From UBA8389 sp964472175 (GTDB lineage: Bacteria > Bacteroidota > Bacteroidia > Bacteroidales > UBA1402), in contig CAYYJF010000061.1 in assembly GCA_964472175.1 (NCBI GenBank), positions 1-10,102 on the forward strand: a DNA stretch of 10,102 bases, given 5' to 3'. A program made the position numbers and the translations under genes. The stretch's first letter is position 1. The number at the start of each line of letters is the position of its first letter. A model generated the notes under the pieces. That model had not been told where the DNA came from. It saw nothing but the letters and a program-made list of their open reading frames with translations, and did no database searches. Shown here one piece after another: positions 1 through 6,108 of the stretch.

Positions 1-266
1 CCATATCTATCGTTTATATAACTAGAAAAATCGGCCAATTCTTGAAAATCAGTTGCCGGCATTTGGTTCATAAAATCAATGGCAATTTCTTCAAGCTTCT
101 CTTTTTGCTCCAAAGGAGACAGTGCTGGATCTAATTCTTCCGAAACTTCAGGATTTTCAGTGTTGGTCGTTCCATCAGTCAAGTCTTCTTGACAGGATGA
201 AAAAAAGGCCATTCCAAGAAATAAAGATGCAAAAAGCATGCATTTAGTGAAATTAATGCGATTCAT
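1..266 (-). CDS. Putative lipoprotein, N-terminal part only
   Basis: The reverse strand is open from an ATG at 266-264 to the window edge, giving 88 visible residues. The protein begins MNRINFTKCMLFASLFLGMAFF and then SSCQED. This is a type II signal peptide with a hydrophobic core and a lipobox-like FSSC, so Cys25 would be lipidated and the protein anchored in a membrane. After the cysteine comes an acidic, Thr/Asn-rich linker. It is followed by a segment with LSPLEQKEKLEEIAIDFM and then an MPATDFQELADFSSYI motif. This pattern resembles N-terminal regions of uncharacterised Bacteroidota lipoproteins that I recall, but I cannot name a family. The start is preceded by an A-rich stretch (poly-T on the plus strand, 267-280), typical of Bacteroidota initiation regions. 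The 3' end lies outside the window. Function unknown. Confidence 0.8.
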   Translation of the reverse strand, partial: MNRINFTKCMLFASLFLGMAFFSSCQEDLTDGTTNTENPEVSEELDPALSPLEQKEKLEEIAIDFMNQMPATDFQELADFSSYINDRY

Positions 267-491
267 TTTTTTCTTTTTTTATAACCAAAGGCTCCCGAAT
301 TGGTTTGTTGGTACTTTTCATGGAAAACATATAGATAAAAACGTGGAGCCAATTTTGACACGCTACTCATAACTCAATGACCAAATTTCTGTCGTTTTCT
401 CTTGGAAAAACCGAAGTGAATCTAAACAATCAATGAATAATTAGAACAATGGTTCAATTTAACGTCTTTATATATAGATATTTAGATAGCC

Positions 492-509
492 GTAGCCCAC
501 AGGGGTTAC
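492..509. other. Small GC-rich hairpin in AT-rich spacer
   Basis: GTAGCCC at 492-498 and GGGTTAC at 503-509 can pair over 7 bp, with one G-U pair, around the tetraloop ACAG. The hairpin stands alone in AT-rich sequence and has no T-run on either side, so it does not read as an intrinsic terminator. Its role is unknown. It could be an operator-like palindrome or a chance structure. Confidence 0.35.
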
Positions 510-640
510 AACAAAAATAAATATGATGCAATAGTACATATTTTTAATGAGAATGATAGTCTAAAGGAAATAAAATTATAAATTATAGACACTTTATTTG
601 CGAAAAGCAATAGAATGTCAAACCGAATCTGAAATAATTC

Positions 641-672
641 TTTGGCCATTCTGCCAATTTTTTGTATCTTAA
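641..672 (+). promoter_or_regulatory. Weak candidate promoter for the SMR-FemAB pair
   Basis: A TTTG at 641-644 is followed after 20 nt by TATCTTAA at 665-672. This fits the Bacteroidota -33 element well but the -7 consensus TAnnTTTG only partly (TA and two of the last four bases). It would start transcription near 676, about 38 nt before the ATG at 714. It is offered because nothing better lies upstream. Confidence 0.3.
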
Positions 673-713
673 TCGTTTTTGGTCGGAATTTAATCATTGA
701 ACGAATTGTTGAT

Positions 714-1043
714 ATGAATTGGTTGCTTTTAGTCGTTGCCGGATTGTTTGAGGTCACGTTTGCTTTTTGCCTGGGAAAGGCAAGGGAGACTACCGGGCAT
801 GAAATGTACTGGTGGTATGTAGGCTTTTTGGCCGCTTTGGCCGTGAGTATGGGATTGTTGGTGAAAGCCACACAAACCTTACCCATTGGCACGGCATATG
901 CCGTATGGACAGGCATTGGTGCTATAGGTACAGTATTGGTGGGCATTTTCGTTTTCAAAGAGCCTACCACTTTTTTGCGGCTGTTTTTTTTAACCACACT
1001 CATAGGTTCAATCGTTGGACTTAAAATGGTGTCAAATCATTAA
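714..1043 (+). CDS. SMR-family small multidrug/guanidinium exporter (Gdx/SugE-like)
   Basis: The 109-residue product has the length and four hydrophobic segments of the small multidrug resistance family (roughly residues 2-20, 33-50, 57-80 and 86-105). These proteins work as antiparallel dimers in the inner membrane and exchange protons for guanidinium or other cations. Glu13, the coupling carboxylate of the family, is present in the AGLFEV context. The central stretch LPIGTAYAVWTGIGAIG and the C-terminal GLK are closer to the SugE/Gdx branch than to EmrE. The usual Trp16 of SugE is Phe here, and the sequence after it (CLGKARETTGH) departs from classical SugE, so the substrate is uncertain. 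I chose the ATG at 714 because it restores the usual family N-terminus; an in-frame start at 642 would add 24 atypical residues. The FemAB-like gene follows after 4 bases, so the two are probably co-transcribed. Confidence 0.85.
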   Translation: MNWLLLVVAGLFEVTFAFCLGKARETTGHEMYWWYVGFLAALAVSMGLLVKATQTLPIGTAYAVWTGIGAIGTVLVGIFVFKEPTTFLRLFFLTTLIGSIVGLKMVSNH

Positions 1044-1047
1044 AATC

Positions 1048-2154
1048 ATGTTGGTAGATGTGTATAAAAAGGAGGTGGAGGAATTGTACAAAACCTCCAT
1101 TGTCCAGCAAACGGCTTTTTGGTCGATTGTGAAGCAAAAAATTGGTCAGGATTCCATAGCGATGAATTTTAAATCAAGGAAAACATCATTATATACCGAT
1201 GTTTCCTGTGATGCGACCCTGCAATCGGATGTGCTGGTAATATTGCAGAATGTCAATCGTTTTGAAAGTGTTGCTTATGTGCCTTATGGTCCTGAATTGG
1301 AGCCCGATAACGAATTTCAAGGCGCGTTTTTGGAGGAGTTGTCCGAGTGCTTGCGTTCGTATTTGCCACAAAGCTGTTTTATGGTTCGGTACGATTTGGG
1401 TTGGGAAACGTTTTGGGCCAAAGAAGGTTTGACCGATGCACCTTCTTTGAAGTCGCAGGAAATGCGTTTGAATTTCAATACCGTTCATTGGAATCTAAGA
1501 AAGTCGGAAACCAATGTGCTTCCTACCAATACCTTGTTCTTGAATTTGGCATTGGATCTCAATACCATTTTAGATCGGATGAAGCCAAAAACGCGCTACA
1601 ACATCAAACTGGCACAGAAGAAAGGGGTGACGGTGCGGATCGCCGACATGAAAGATTTGGCCATTTGGTATGATCTGTATACAGAAACAGCGCATCGGAA
1701 TGGTTTGTATTTGAATGACATCAAGTATTTTGAAGCTATCTTGGACACCAAGGCCGATTCTACCAAATCGCCTGCAGAGGTCTGTTATTTAATCGCAGAA
1801 TATGAAGGAGTTCCTTTGGCAGCCATGTTCTTAATCATTTCCGGCAATCGCGGTTCCTATTTATATGGCGCTTCTTCGAGTAAAAACAGACAGGTGATGG
1901 CAACCTACGCCCTGCAATGGTATGCCATTCGGCTTTCTAAGGAAAAAGGCTGCAAAGAATATGATATGTTCGGCATTGCTCCAAGCAATGATGCATCACA
2001 TCCGCTCTATGGACTGTATCAGTTTAAAAAAGGTTTTGGTGGCGAAGTGCTCAGGCGTTTGGGTTGTTGGGACTATCCCTATGATGAGGAAAAATACAAC
2101 GTGTTCAAGAGTCGTGAAATCTTGGGGCAAGGCTATCATTTGCAGCGGTCGTGA
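1048..2154 (+). CDS. FemAB/FemX-like aminoacyltransferase (GNAT fold)
   Basis: The 368-residue product is a two-lobed FemAB-type protein, the fold that adds amino acids from aminoacyl-tRNA to peptidoglycan precursors in Gram-positive bacteria. Family features include the N-terminal QQTAFWSIVKQKIG (residues 20-33), the basic KTRYNIKLAQKKGV (181-194) that opens the second lobe, GASSSKNR (274-281), and YDMFGIAP (305-312) with GLYQFKKGFGGE (322-333) near the end. No signal peptide or membrane segment is visible, so it should be cytoplasmic. In Bacteroidota such proteins are common but usually uncharacterised. Cross-bridge addition is not typical of these Gram-negatives, so the true acceptor is unknown. 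I chose the ATG at 1048, four bases after the SMR stop; an in-frame ATG at 1015 would overlap the SMR gene. It is convergent with the HAD gene, with 69 bases between them. Confidence 0.8.
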   Translation: MLVDVYKKEVEELYKTSIVQQTAFWSIVKQKIGQDSIAMNFKSRKTSLYTDVSCDATLQSDVLVILQNVNRFESVAYVPYGPELEPDNEFQGAFLEELSECLRSYLPQSCFMVRYDLGWETFWAKEGLTDAPSLKSQEMRLNFNTVHWNLRKSETNVLPTNTLFLNLALDLNTILDRMKPKTRYNIKLAQKKGVTVRIADMKDLAIWYDLYTETAHRNGLYLNDIKYFEAILDTKADSTKSPAEVCYLIAEYEGVPLAAMFLIISGNRGSYLYGASSSKNRQVMATYALQWYAIRLSKEKGCKEYDMFGIAPSNDASHPLYGLYQFKKGFGGEVLRRLGCWDYPYDEEKYNVFKSREILGQGYHLQRS

Positions 2155-2223
2155 GCGTTTATTTTTTAAGCAAACGCAAGGGCCTTTTATGAAAAACATC
2201 CCTAGAGGAATTGCCTTGATCCA

Positions 2224-2757
2224 TTATATCTCCAGCAAGTCTCGCAGTTCTTCAATGCTGTGGAGCAGGAAGTCGGGTTGGGTCAATTCGAGCTGGCTGA
2301 GGTTGGCTGTTTCTGCCCAGGCAGCTGCAGCAATGGGAATGCCAACCTGGCGGCATGCGACCACATCGCTGGGGGCATCACCAATGTACAAGGGGCGGGA
2401 AGGTTGAAAAAAATCAAGCATTTTGCGTAGGCCTGCAGGTTTGGATGGTCCTTCTTTCTGCCCGGTTTCAATGTGTTCAAAATAGGTTTCCAGACCAAAT
2501 TGCCGAAGCGAAATATCGGTACTGATTCGTCCCTTCCCCGTGACCATACCCAGTCGGAGTCCCTGCTTCAGCGCATCGTCCAATAGGGCCTGAATGCCGG
2601 GAAAAGGGTGGGGGCAAAGCCTAGGATGCAGTTGCGCATAATGTTGGAGGTAGCCGGCCAATGCCTGGTCATAGTATTCTGGAACAAGCTGATCGATGGT
2701 GCCTTCTTCCGATGGGCCGAAGGTATTCACAATGTCGGCTTCAGTGAGCCGGATCTG
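2224..2757 (-). CDS. HAD-family phosphatase, 5' end lost in assembly gap
   Basis: The 177 visible residues form the body of a haloacid-dehalogenase hydrolase of the phosphoglycolate phosphatase/Cof-like type. HAD motif II is GMVTGKG (with the Thr), motif III is the Lys of GPSKPAGL, and motif IV is YIGDAPSDV with both aspartates. The helical cap is also present (ADIVNTFGPSEEG onward). The frame is open right up to the N-run, so the GTG at 2730 is an internal Val and not the start. The missing 35-45 residues should carry motif I (DxDxT) with the nucleophilic aspartate. The substrate cannot be read from the sequence; phosphoglycolate or a sugar phosphate is usual for this branch. The gene runs divergently from the AraC gene across the gap. 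Confidence 0.85.
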   Translation of the reverse strand, partial: QIRLTEADIVNTFGPSEEGTIDQLVPEYYDQALAGYLQHYAQLHPRLCPHPFPGIQALLDDALKQGLRLGMVTGKGRISTDISLRQFGLETYFEHIETGQKEGPSKPAGLRKMLDFFQPSRPLYIGDAPSDVVACRQVGIPIAAAAWAETANLSQLELTQPDFLLHSIEELRDLLEI

Positions 2758-2857
2758 NNNNNNNNNNNNNNNNNNNNNNNNNNNNNNNNNNNNNNNNNNN
2801 NNNNNNNNNNNNNNNNNNNNNNNNNNNNNNNNNNNNNNNNNNNNNNNNNNNNNNNNN
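2758..2857. other. Assembly gap of 100 N
   Basis: Exactly 100 N, most likely a fixed-size placeholder for a gap of unknown length. It hides the start codons of the HAD gene (minus strand) and the AraC gene (plus strand) and the divergent promoter region between them. By family lengths, at least about 150 bases of coding sequence plus the intergenic DNA should be missing, so the true gap is probably longer than shown. Confidence 0.9.
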
Positions 2858-2858
2858 A

Positions 2859-3629
2859 TTTTTACAAAAATACATCAAAGAGTTTTGCTTCATGGAGGCA
2901 ACTGCGTTGGAGGCGACGGTGATGGAACGCGTCATTCCGACTGAAAACATTCAGTTGATGTTTCATTATAAAGACCCTTTTGTGGTGTATGACAGCGCAT
3001 TAACGCCCCGAATGCAGCCAAGAACCATTTTAAGCGGGTTGAGCAATACGTTTTCTGATGTGTCGACAACGGGTGAAACAGGAGTGGTTTTTGTCCAGTT
3101 TTTTCCCGAATCGGCCTGTCATTTCTTCCCCTTTCCCTTGTCTGAAGTCGAAAATTCCAGCCTGGATTTAACCCTGTTGTTGCATGAAGAAGTGGAGCGG
3201 GTAGAAGGACAACTTTTTGAGGCAAAAACGCAATGTGAACGGGTGACATTGATCGAGCAATTTCTGATGAACCGATTTCAACCCATACCCCATTCTGATG
3301 GTCGGCTCATTCAATGTGGCGTTCAAATCATCAAACAACACCGGGGGCAGATTTCGGCTGAGAAGCTGGCCGATTTATTGTCCGTCAGCCCCAAAACCCT
3401 GGATAGAAAATTTTCCAAATGGTTGGGTAAAGCCACCAAACAGGCCATCAAATTGCATCGTTTCCAGTCGGTTCTAAAAGATTTATCAACAAATAAATCT
3501 CAGAATATGACCGAGATAGCTTATTCGAATGGCTATTACGATCAGGCGCATTTCATTCACGATTTTAAATCGTACTGTGGATATACGCCTGGTACCTTTG
3601 TTGAAAAATATCCGGATTTTCAAGGATAG
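2859..3629 (+). CDS. AraC-family transcriptional regulator, 5' end lost in gap
   Basis: The frame is open from the first bases after the gap (FLQKYIKEFCF before the first Met), so the ATG at 2892 is internal and the real start lies in the N-run. There are 256 visible residues. The N-terminal half contains RVIPTENIQLMFHY and, later, a VDL-like helix region ending in EQFLMNRF. This is the layout of the DUF6597-type sensor domain common in Bacteroidota AraC proteins. The C-terminal half is a double helix-turn-helix: the first around AEKLADLLSVSPKTLDRKF, the second around MTEIAYSNGYYDQAHFIHDF, followed by the AraC signature GYTPGTF. It should bind DNA and respond to an unknown ligand. A promoter for the UvrA-like gene begins 35 bases after its stop, so that gene is a plausible target, as are the divergent HAD gene and AraC itself. 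Confidence 0.88.
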   Translation, partial: FLQKYIKEFCFMEATALEATVMERVIPTENIQLMFHYKDPFVVYDSALTPRMQPRTILSGLSNTFSDVSTTGETGVVFVQFFPESACHFFPFPLSEVENSSLDLTLLLHEEVERVEGQLFEAKTQCERVTLIEQFLMNRFQPIPHSDGRLIQCGVQIIKQHRGQISAEKLADLLSVSPKTLDRKFSKWLGKATKQAIKLHRFQSVLKDLSTNKSQNMTEIAYSNGYYDQAHFIHDFKSYCGYTPGTFVEKYPDFQG

Positions 3630-3664
3630 TCCGTTTTTTACAATTCAGCCAAAAAGCTAGACCT

Positions 3665-3672
3665 TACTTTTG
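3665..3672 (+). promoter_or_regulatory. Bacteroidota -7 element before the UvrA-like gene
   Basis: TACTTTTG matches TAnnTTTG exactly and would start transcription near 3676, leaving a leader of about 27 nt before the ATG at 3703. No TTG lies at the usual 19-21 nt upstream, so the -33 element is weak, which would fit a promoter that needs an activator. The in-frame TTG at 3670 falls inside this box and is therefore not a likely start codon. Confidence 0.6.
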
Positions 3673-3702
3673 CGGCAATTTTTAACGCCAAATGCACGCA
3701 CC

Positions 3703-5958
3703 ATGGACCGATCTCACATTGTGGTCAAAAATGCCCACACGAACAACTTGAAAAACATTGATGTAACCATCCCAAAGCATCAGGTGGTGGTTTTTACCGG
3801 CGTTTCAGGTTCGGGAAAATCTTCCCTGTTGTTTGATACCATTTACACCGAAGCGCAAAGGCAGTTGGTTGAAACCTTTTCAACTTTTGCCCGAACACGA
3901 ATGCCCAAACTCTCCAGGCCTGACGTGGACGACATCCAGAATTTGTCCACCGCCATCGTGATAGACCAAAAACGAATGGGCAACAACCTGCGCAGTACCG
4001 TGGGAACAGCCACCGAAATCCATACCTACTTGCGTTTGCTCTTTTCACGCTTGGGTCAACCCTTTATGGGCCCATCGTTTTATTTCTCGTTCAATCATCC
4101 CGAAGGCATGTGCCCCCATTGCAAGGGTTTGGGCAAAGAAATCAAGGTCGATTTGGAACGTTTTTTAGACAGGTCTAAAACCATTCGCGAAGGCGCCATT
4201 ACTCATCCGCATTACAAAGTGGGCAATTATCTGTGGAAAGAATTGCTGCAAATCGGGGTGGTCGATGTGGACAAGCCCATTTGTGATTTTTCAGACGAAG
4301 AGCTGCATTTGTTGTTGTATTCAGAACCCTTTAAAATACCCAATTCCAAAGATAAACTGTCGTACAATCGTACTTTTGAGGGTCTTGTGCGCAAGTTGGA
4401 AAATGTGGTGGCTTTGCGCGCCGATGATGAATCGGACGAGGAAGAGAAAAATGCCTATACCCGTTATTTTGTGTATCAAACCTGTGCCCATTGCGGGGGA
4501 ACCCGACTCAACGACAGAGCCAGAAGTGTGCGCATCAATGGTCAGAGCATCGACACGGTCTGTCAAATGGAACTGCCAGAGGTTTTGGCTTTTCTGAATG
4601 AACTCACCGACGAAATTTCCACCCCTGTGCTTCGAAAGGCACGCTTTCTGTTGGAACAACTCATCGAAATCGGGGTGGGGTATTTGTCGCTCGATCGTTC
4701 GGTTGGCACCCTTTCGGGTGGTGAATCTCAGCGCGTTAAGATGGCCAGGCAGTTGGACTGCAATTTGGTCGATATGCTGTATGTGTTGGATGAACCCTCC
4801 ATCGGTCTGCATCCCAGAGATACCGAAAACCTCATTCAGATCCTGTATCGTTTGCGCGACAGGGGGAATTCTGTTTTTGTGGTGGAACACGATCCCGACA
4901 TCATTCGTGCGTCAGAATGGATGGTCGATTTGGGACCCAAGGCAGGAAAACTGGGTGGTGAAGTGGTGTATAATGGTGTCCCTGAGGACGTTGTTCAGAC
5001 CAATAGTCTTACCGGCATTTATTTGAACAACAGGATGAAGACCAGTTATCACCGAAAACCCTTCGTCGATTGTTACGAGATCCTCAATGCAACAGCTAAC
5101 AACCTTAAAAATGTATCTGTACGCATCCCCAAAGGGGTGTTGACTTGTGTCACCGGAGTGGCCGGAAGTGGCAAAAGCAGCCTGATTCATGCGTGTTTTG
5201 CCAAACAGCATCCGGAAGCAGTACTCATTGACCAATCGCCCATCGGAAAATCGTCCCGTGCCAATGCGGCCACCTTTATCGGCGTTTTTGATTTGATACG
5301 AAAGGAATTTGCTGCAGCAACCAAAACCGAGGCTTCCTTGTTTAGTTTCAATTCAAAAGGCGCCTGCCCCAAATGCAACGGTCAGGGTATGCTGTCGTTT
5401 GAGTTACACTTTTTGGATTCAGTCAAGACCATTTGCGATGAATGCGAAGGCAAACGCTACCATGCCGAGGTCTTGTTGCATCAATTGTCGGGCAAAAACA
5501 TTGCCGAAGTACTCGATATGACGGTGAATCAAGCCTATGAGTTTTTCTCTTCGGCCAACATTCGCAAACATTTGAAGTTGTTGATGGACGTCGGGTTGGG
5601 GTACTTGAAATTGGGTCAGTCGTTGAGTGATTTATCGGGTGGCGAATCGCAGCGACTCAAAATTGCCACCGAATTGAAGAAGGAAGGCCATATTTACATC
5701 ATGGATGAACCCACTACCGGTTTGCACATGTCTGATATTGAAACGTTTTACCACATTGTGCAGTCGCTGGTGAAACACCACAACACGGTGGTCATCATTG
5801 AACACAATTTGGATATTGTCAAATATGCCGATTGGGTCATAGACATGGGCCCTGAAGGTGGAAAGCGTGGGGGAGAAGTATTATTTGAAGGGACACCGGA
5901 AGATTTGGTGCGTTGTGCGCAGTCGCTGACAGGAAAATATTTGAAAGCGTTGCTGTAA
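3703..5958 (+). CDS. UvrA-like twin-ATPase lacking the UvrB-binding domain
   Basis: The product has 751 residues, against about 940 for canonical UvrA. It carries two ABC ATPase units: Walker A GVSGSGKS (33-40) and GVAGSGKS (485-492), signatures LSGGES (337-342 and 644-649), and Walker B with LDEP (362-365) and MDEP (667-670). Each unit keeps CxxC pairs: CPHC (137-140) and CAHC (261-264), then CPKC (555-558) and CDEC (578-581). After YLRLLFSRLGQP (109-120) the chain passes almost directly to YFSFNHPEG, so the UvrB-binding domain and adjoining zinc module found there in UvrA are absent. This is the architecture of the short UvrA paralogues, such as the Streptomyces DrrC-type drug-resistance protein. 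It is unlikely to replace UvrA in excision repair. A role in DNA-binding-drug tolerance is an inference from the family. The ATG at 3703 gives the usual family start (HIVVKNAHTNNLKNI). The gene has its own promoter and ends 8 bases before the tRNA gene. Confidence 0.9.
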   Translation: MDRSHIVVKNAHTNNLKNIDVTIPKHQVVVFTGVSGSGKSSLLFDTIYTEAQRQLVETFSTFARTRMPKLSRPDVDDIQNLSTAIVIDQKRMGNNLRSTVGTATEIHTYLRLLFSRLGQPFMGPSFYFSFNHPEGMCPHCKGLGKEIKVDLERFLDRSKTIREGAITHPHYKVGNYLWKELLQIGVVDVDKPICDFSDEELHLLLYSEPFKIPNSKDKLSYNRTFEGLVRKLENVVALRADDESDEEEKNAYTRYFVYQTCAHCGGTRLNDRARSVRINGQSIDTVCQMELPEVLAFLNELTDEISTPVLRKARFLLEQLIEIGVGYLSLDRSVGTLSGGESQRVKMARQLDCNLVDMLYVLDEPSIGLHPRDTENLIQILYRLRDRGNSVFVVEHDPDIIRASEWMVDLGPKAGKLGGEVVYNGVPEDVVQTNSLTGIYLNNRMKTSYHRKPFVDCYEILNATANNLKNVSVRIPKGVLTCVTGVAGSGKSSLIHACFAKQHPEAVLIDQSPIGKSSRANAATFIGVFDLIRKEFAAATKTEASLFSFNSKGACPKCNGQGMLSFELHFLDSVKTICDECEGKRYHAEVLLHQLSGKNIAEVLDMTVNQAYEFFSSANIRKHLKLLMDVGLGYLKLGQSLSDLSGGESQRLKIATELKKEGHIYIMDEPTTGLHMSDIETFYHIVQSLVKHHNTVVIIEHNLDIVKYADWVIDMGPEGGKRGGEVLFEGTPEDLVRCAQSLTGKYLKALL

Positions 5959-5966
5959 AATCCGAG

Positions 5967-6041
5967 TGAGCTGTACTGGAGTCGAACCAGTGACCCCTAC
6001 CCTGTCAAGGTAGTGCTCTAAACCAACTGAGCTAACAGCTC
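5967..6041 (-). tRNA. tRNA-Val, anticodon GAC
   Basis: The minus strand folds into a complete 75-nt tRNA. The acceptor stem is GAGCTGT with ACAGCTC, discriminator A. The D arm begins GCTCAGTTGG. The anticodon stem is CTACC/GGTAG around the loop TTGACAA, giving anticodon GAC, which reads GUC and GUU valine codons. The T arm is ACTGG-TTCGACT-CCAGT. The CCA end is not encoded. A strong promoter lies just upstream at 6075-6105. The leader and trailer are complementary (see findings). The gene is convergent with the UvrA-like gene, 8 bases from its stop. Confidence 0.95.
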
Positions 6042-6047
6042 GGATTG

Positions 6048-6071
6048 CCGCAACCAACCTTAGGGTTGCGG
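6048..6071 (-). other. Perfect hairpin at the 5' end of the tRNA-Val transcript
   Basis: CCGCAACC at 6048-6055 and GGTTGCGG at 6064-6071 form a perfect 8-bp stem with an 8-nt loop. The predicted transcription start of the tRNA promoter falls near 6071, so the primary transcript would begin with this hairpin. No T-run follows on either strand, so it is not a terminator. It may protect the precursor or guide 5' processing; this is inference. Confidence 0.55.
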
Positions 6072-6074
6072 GCG

Positions 6075-6105
6075 CAAAGGTATAAAAAGATTTGAATCTG
6101 CCAAA
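6075..6105 (-). promoter_or_regulatory. Bacteroidota promoter for tRNA-Val
   Basis: On the minus strand, TTTG at 6105-6102 is followed after 19 nt by TACCTTTG at 6082-6075. Both elements match the phylum consensus exactly (-33 TTG, -7 TAnnTTTG) with ideal spacing. The box lies just outside the galK stop at 6109, so the tRNA has its own promoter instead of depending on galK read-through. Confidence 0.75.
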
Positions 6106-6108
6106 GGC

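Larger units (their letters stand above)
267..713. other. Long AT-rich divergent intergenic region
   Basis: These 447 bases separate the minus-strand lipoprotein gene from the plus-strand SMR gene. I find no convincing coding sequence. A plus-strand frame starting at the ATG at 376 runs only 19 codons. A long minus-strand frame over 506-1003 is antisense to the transporter and has no family features. The region holds poly-T next to the lipoprotein start, a small GC-rich hairpin at 492-509, a weak promoter candidate at 641-672, and otherwise AT-rich sequence. Promoters for both divergent genes presumably lie here, but I found no clean TAnnTTTG element for the lipoprotein. Confidence 0.6.

Noticed and set aside
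376..435. Short plus-strand frame of 19 codons in the long spacer
   Set aside because: Too short, with no promoter, no similarity and no supporting context.
506..1003. Open minus-strand frame of 165 codons
   Set aside because: It is antisense to the clearly recognisable SMR gene and shows no family features; its composition is that of a shadow frame.
1068..1081. Shine-Dalgarno-like GGAGGTGGAGG
   Set aside because: It lies inside the FemAB-like coding sequence as Lys/Glu/Val codons, no suitable start follows, and Bacteroidota rarely use such sites.
2155..2177. GCGTTT/AAACGC inverted repeat between the convergent FemAB and HAD genes as a terminator
   Set aside because: The stem is only 6 bp with an 11-nt loop, and no T-run follows it on either strand.
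3670..3702. TTG start extending the UvrA-like protein by 11 residues
   Set aside because: The TTG lies inside the exact TACTTTTG -7 element, and the extra residues do not resemble the family N-terminus.
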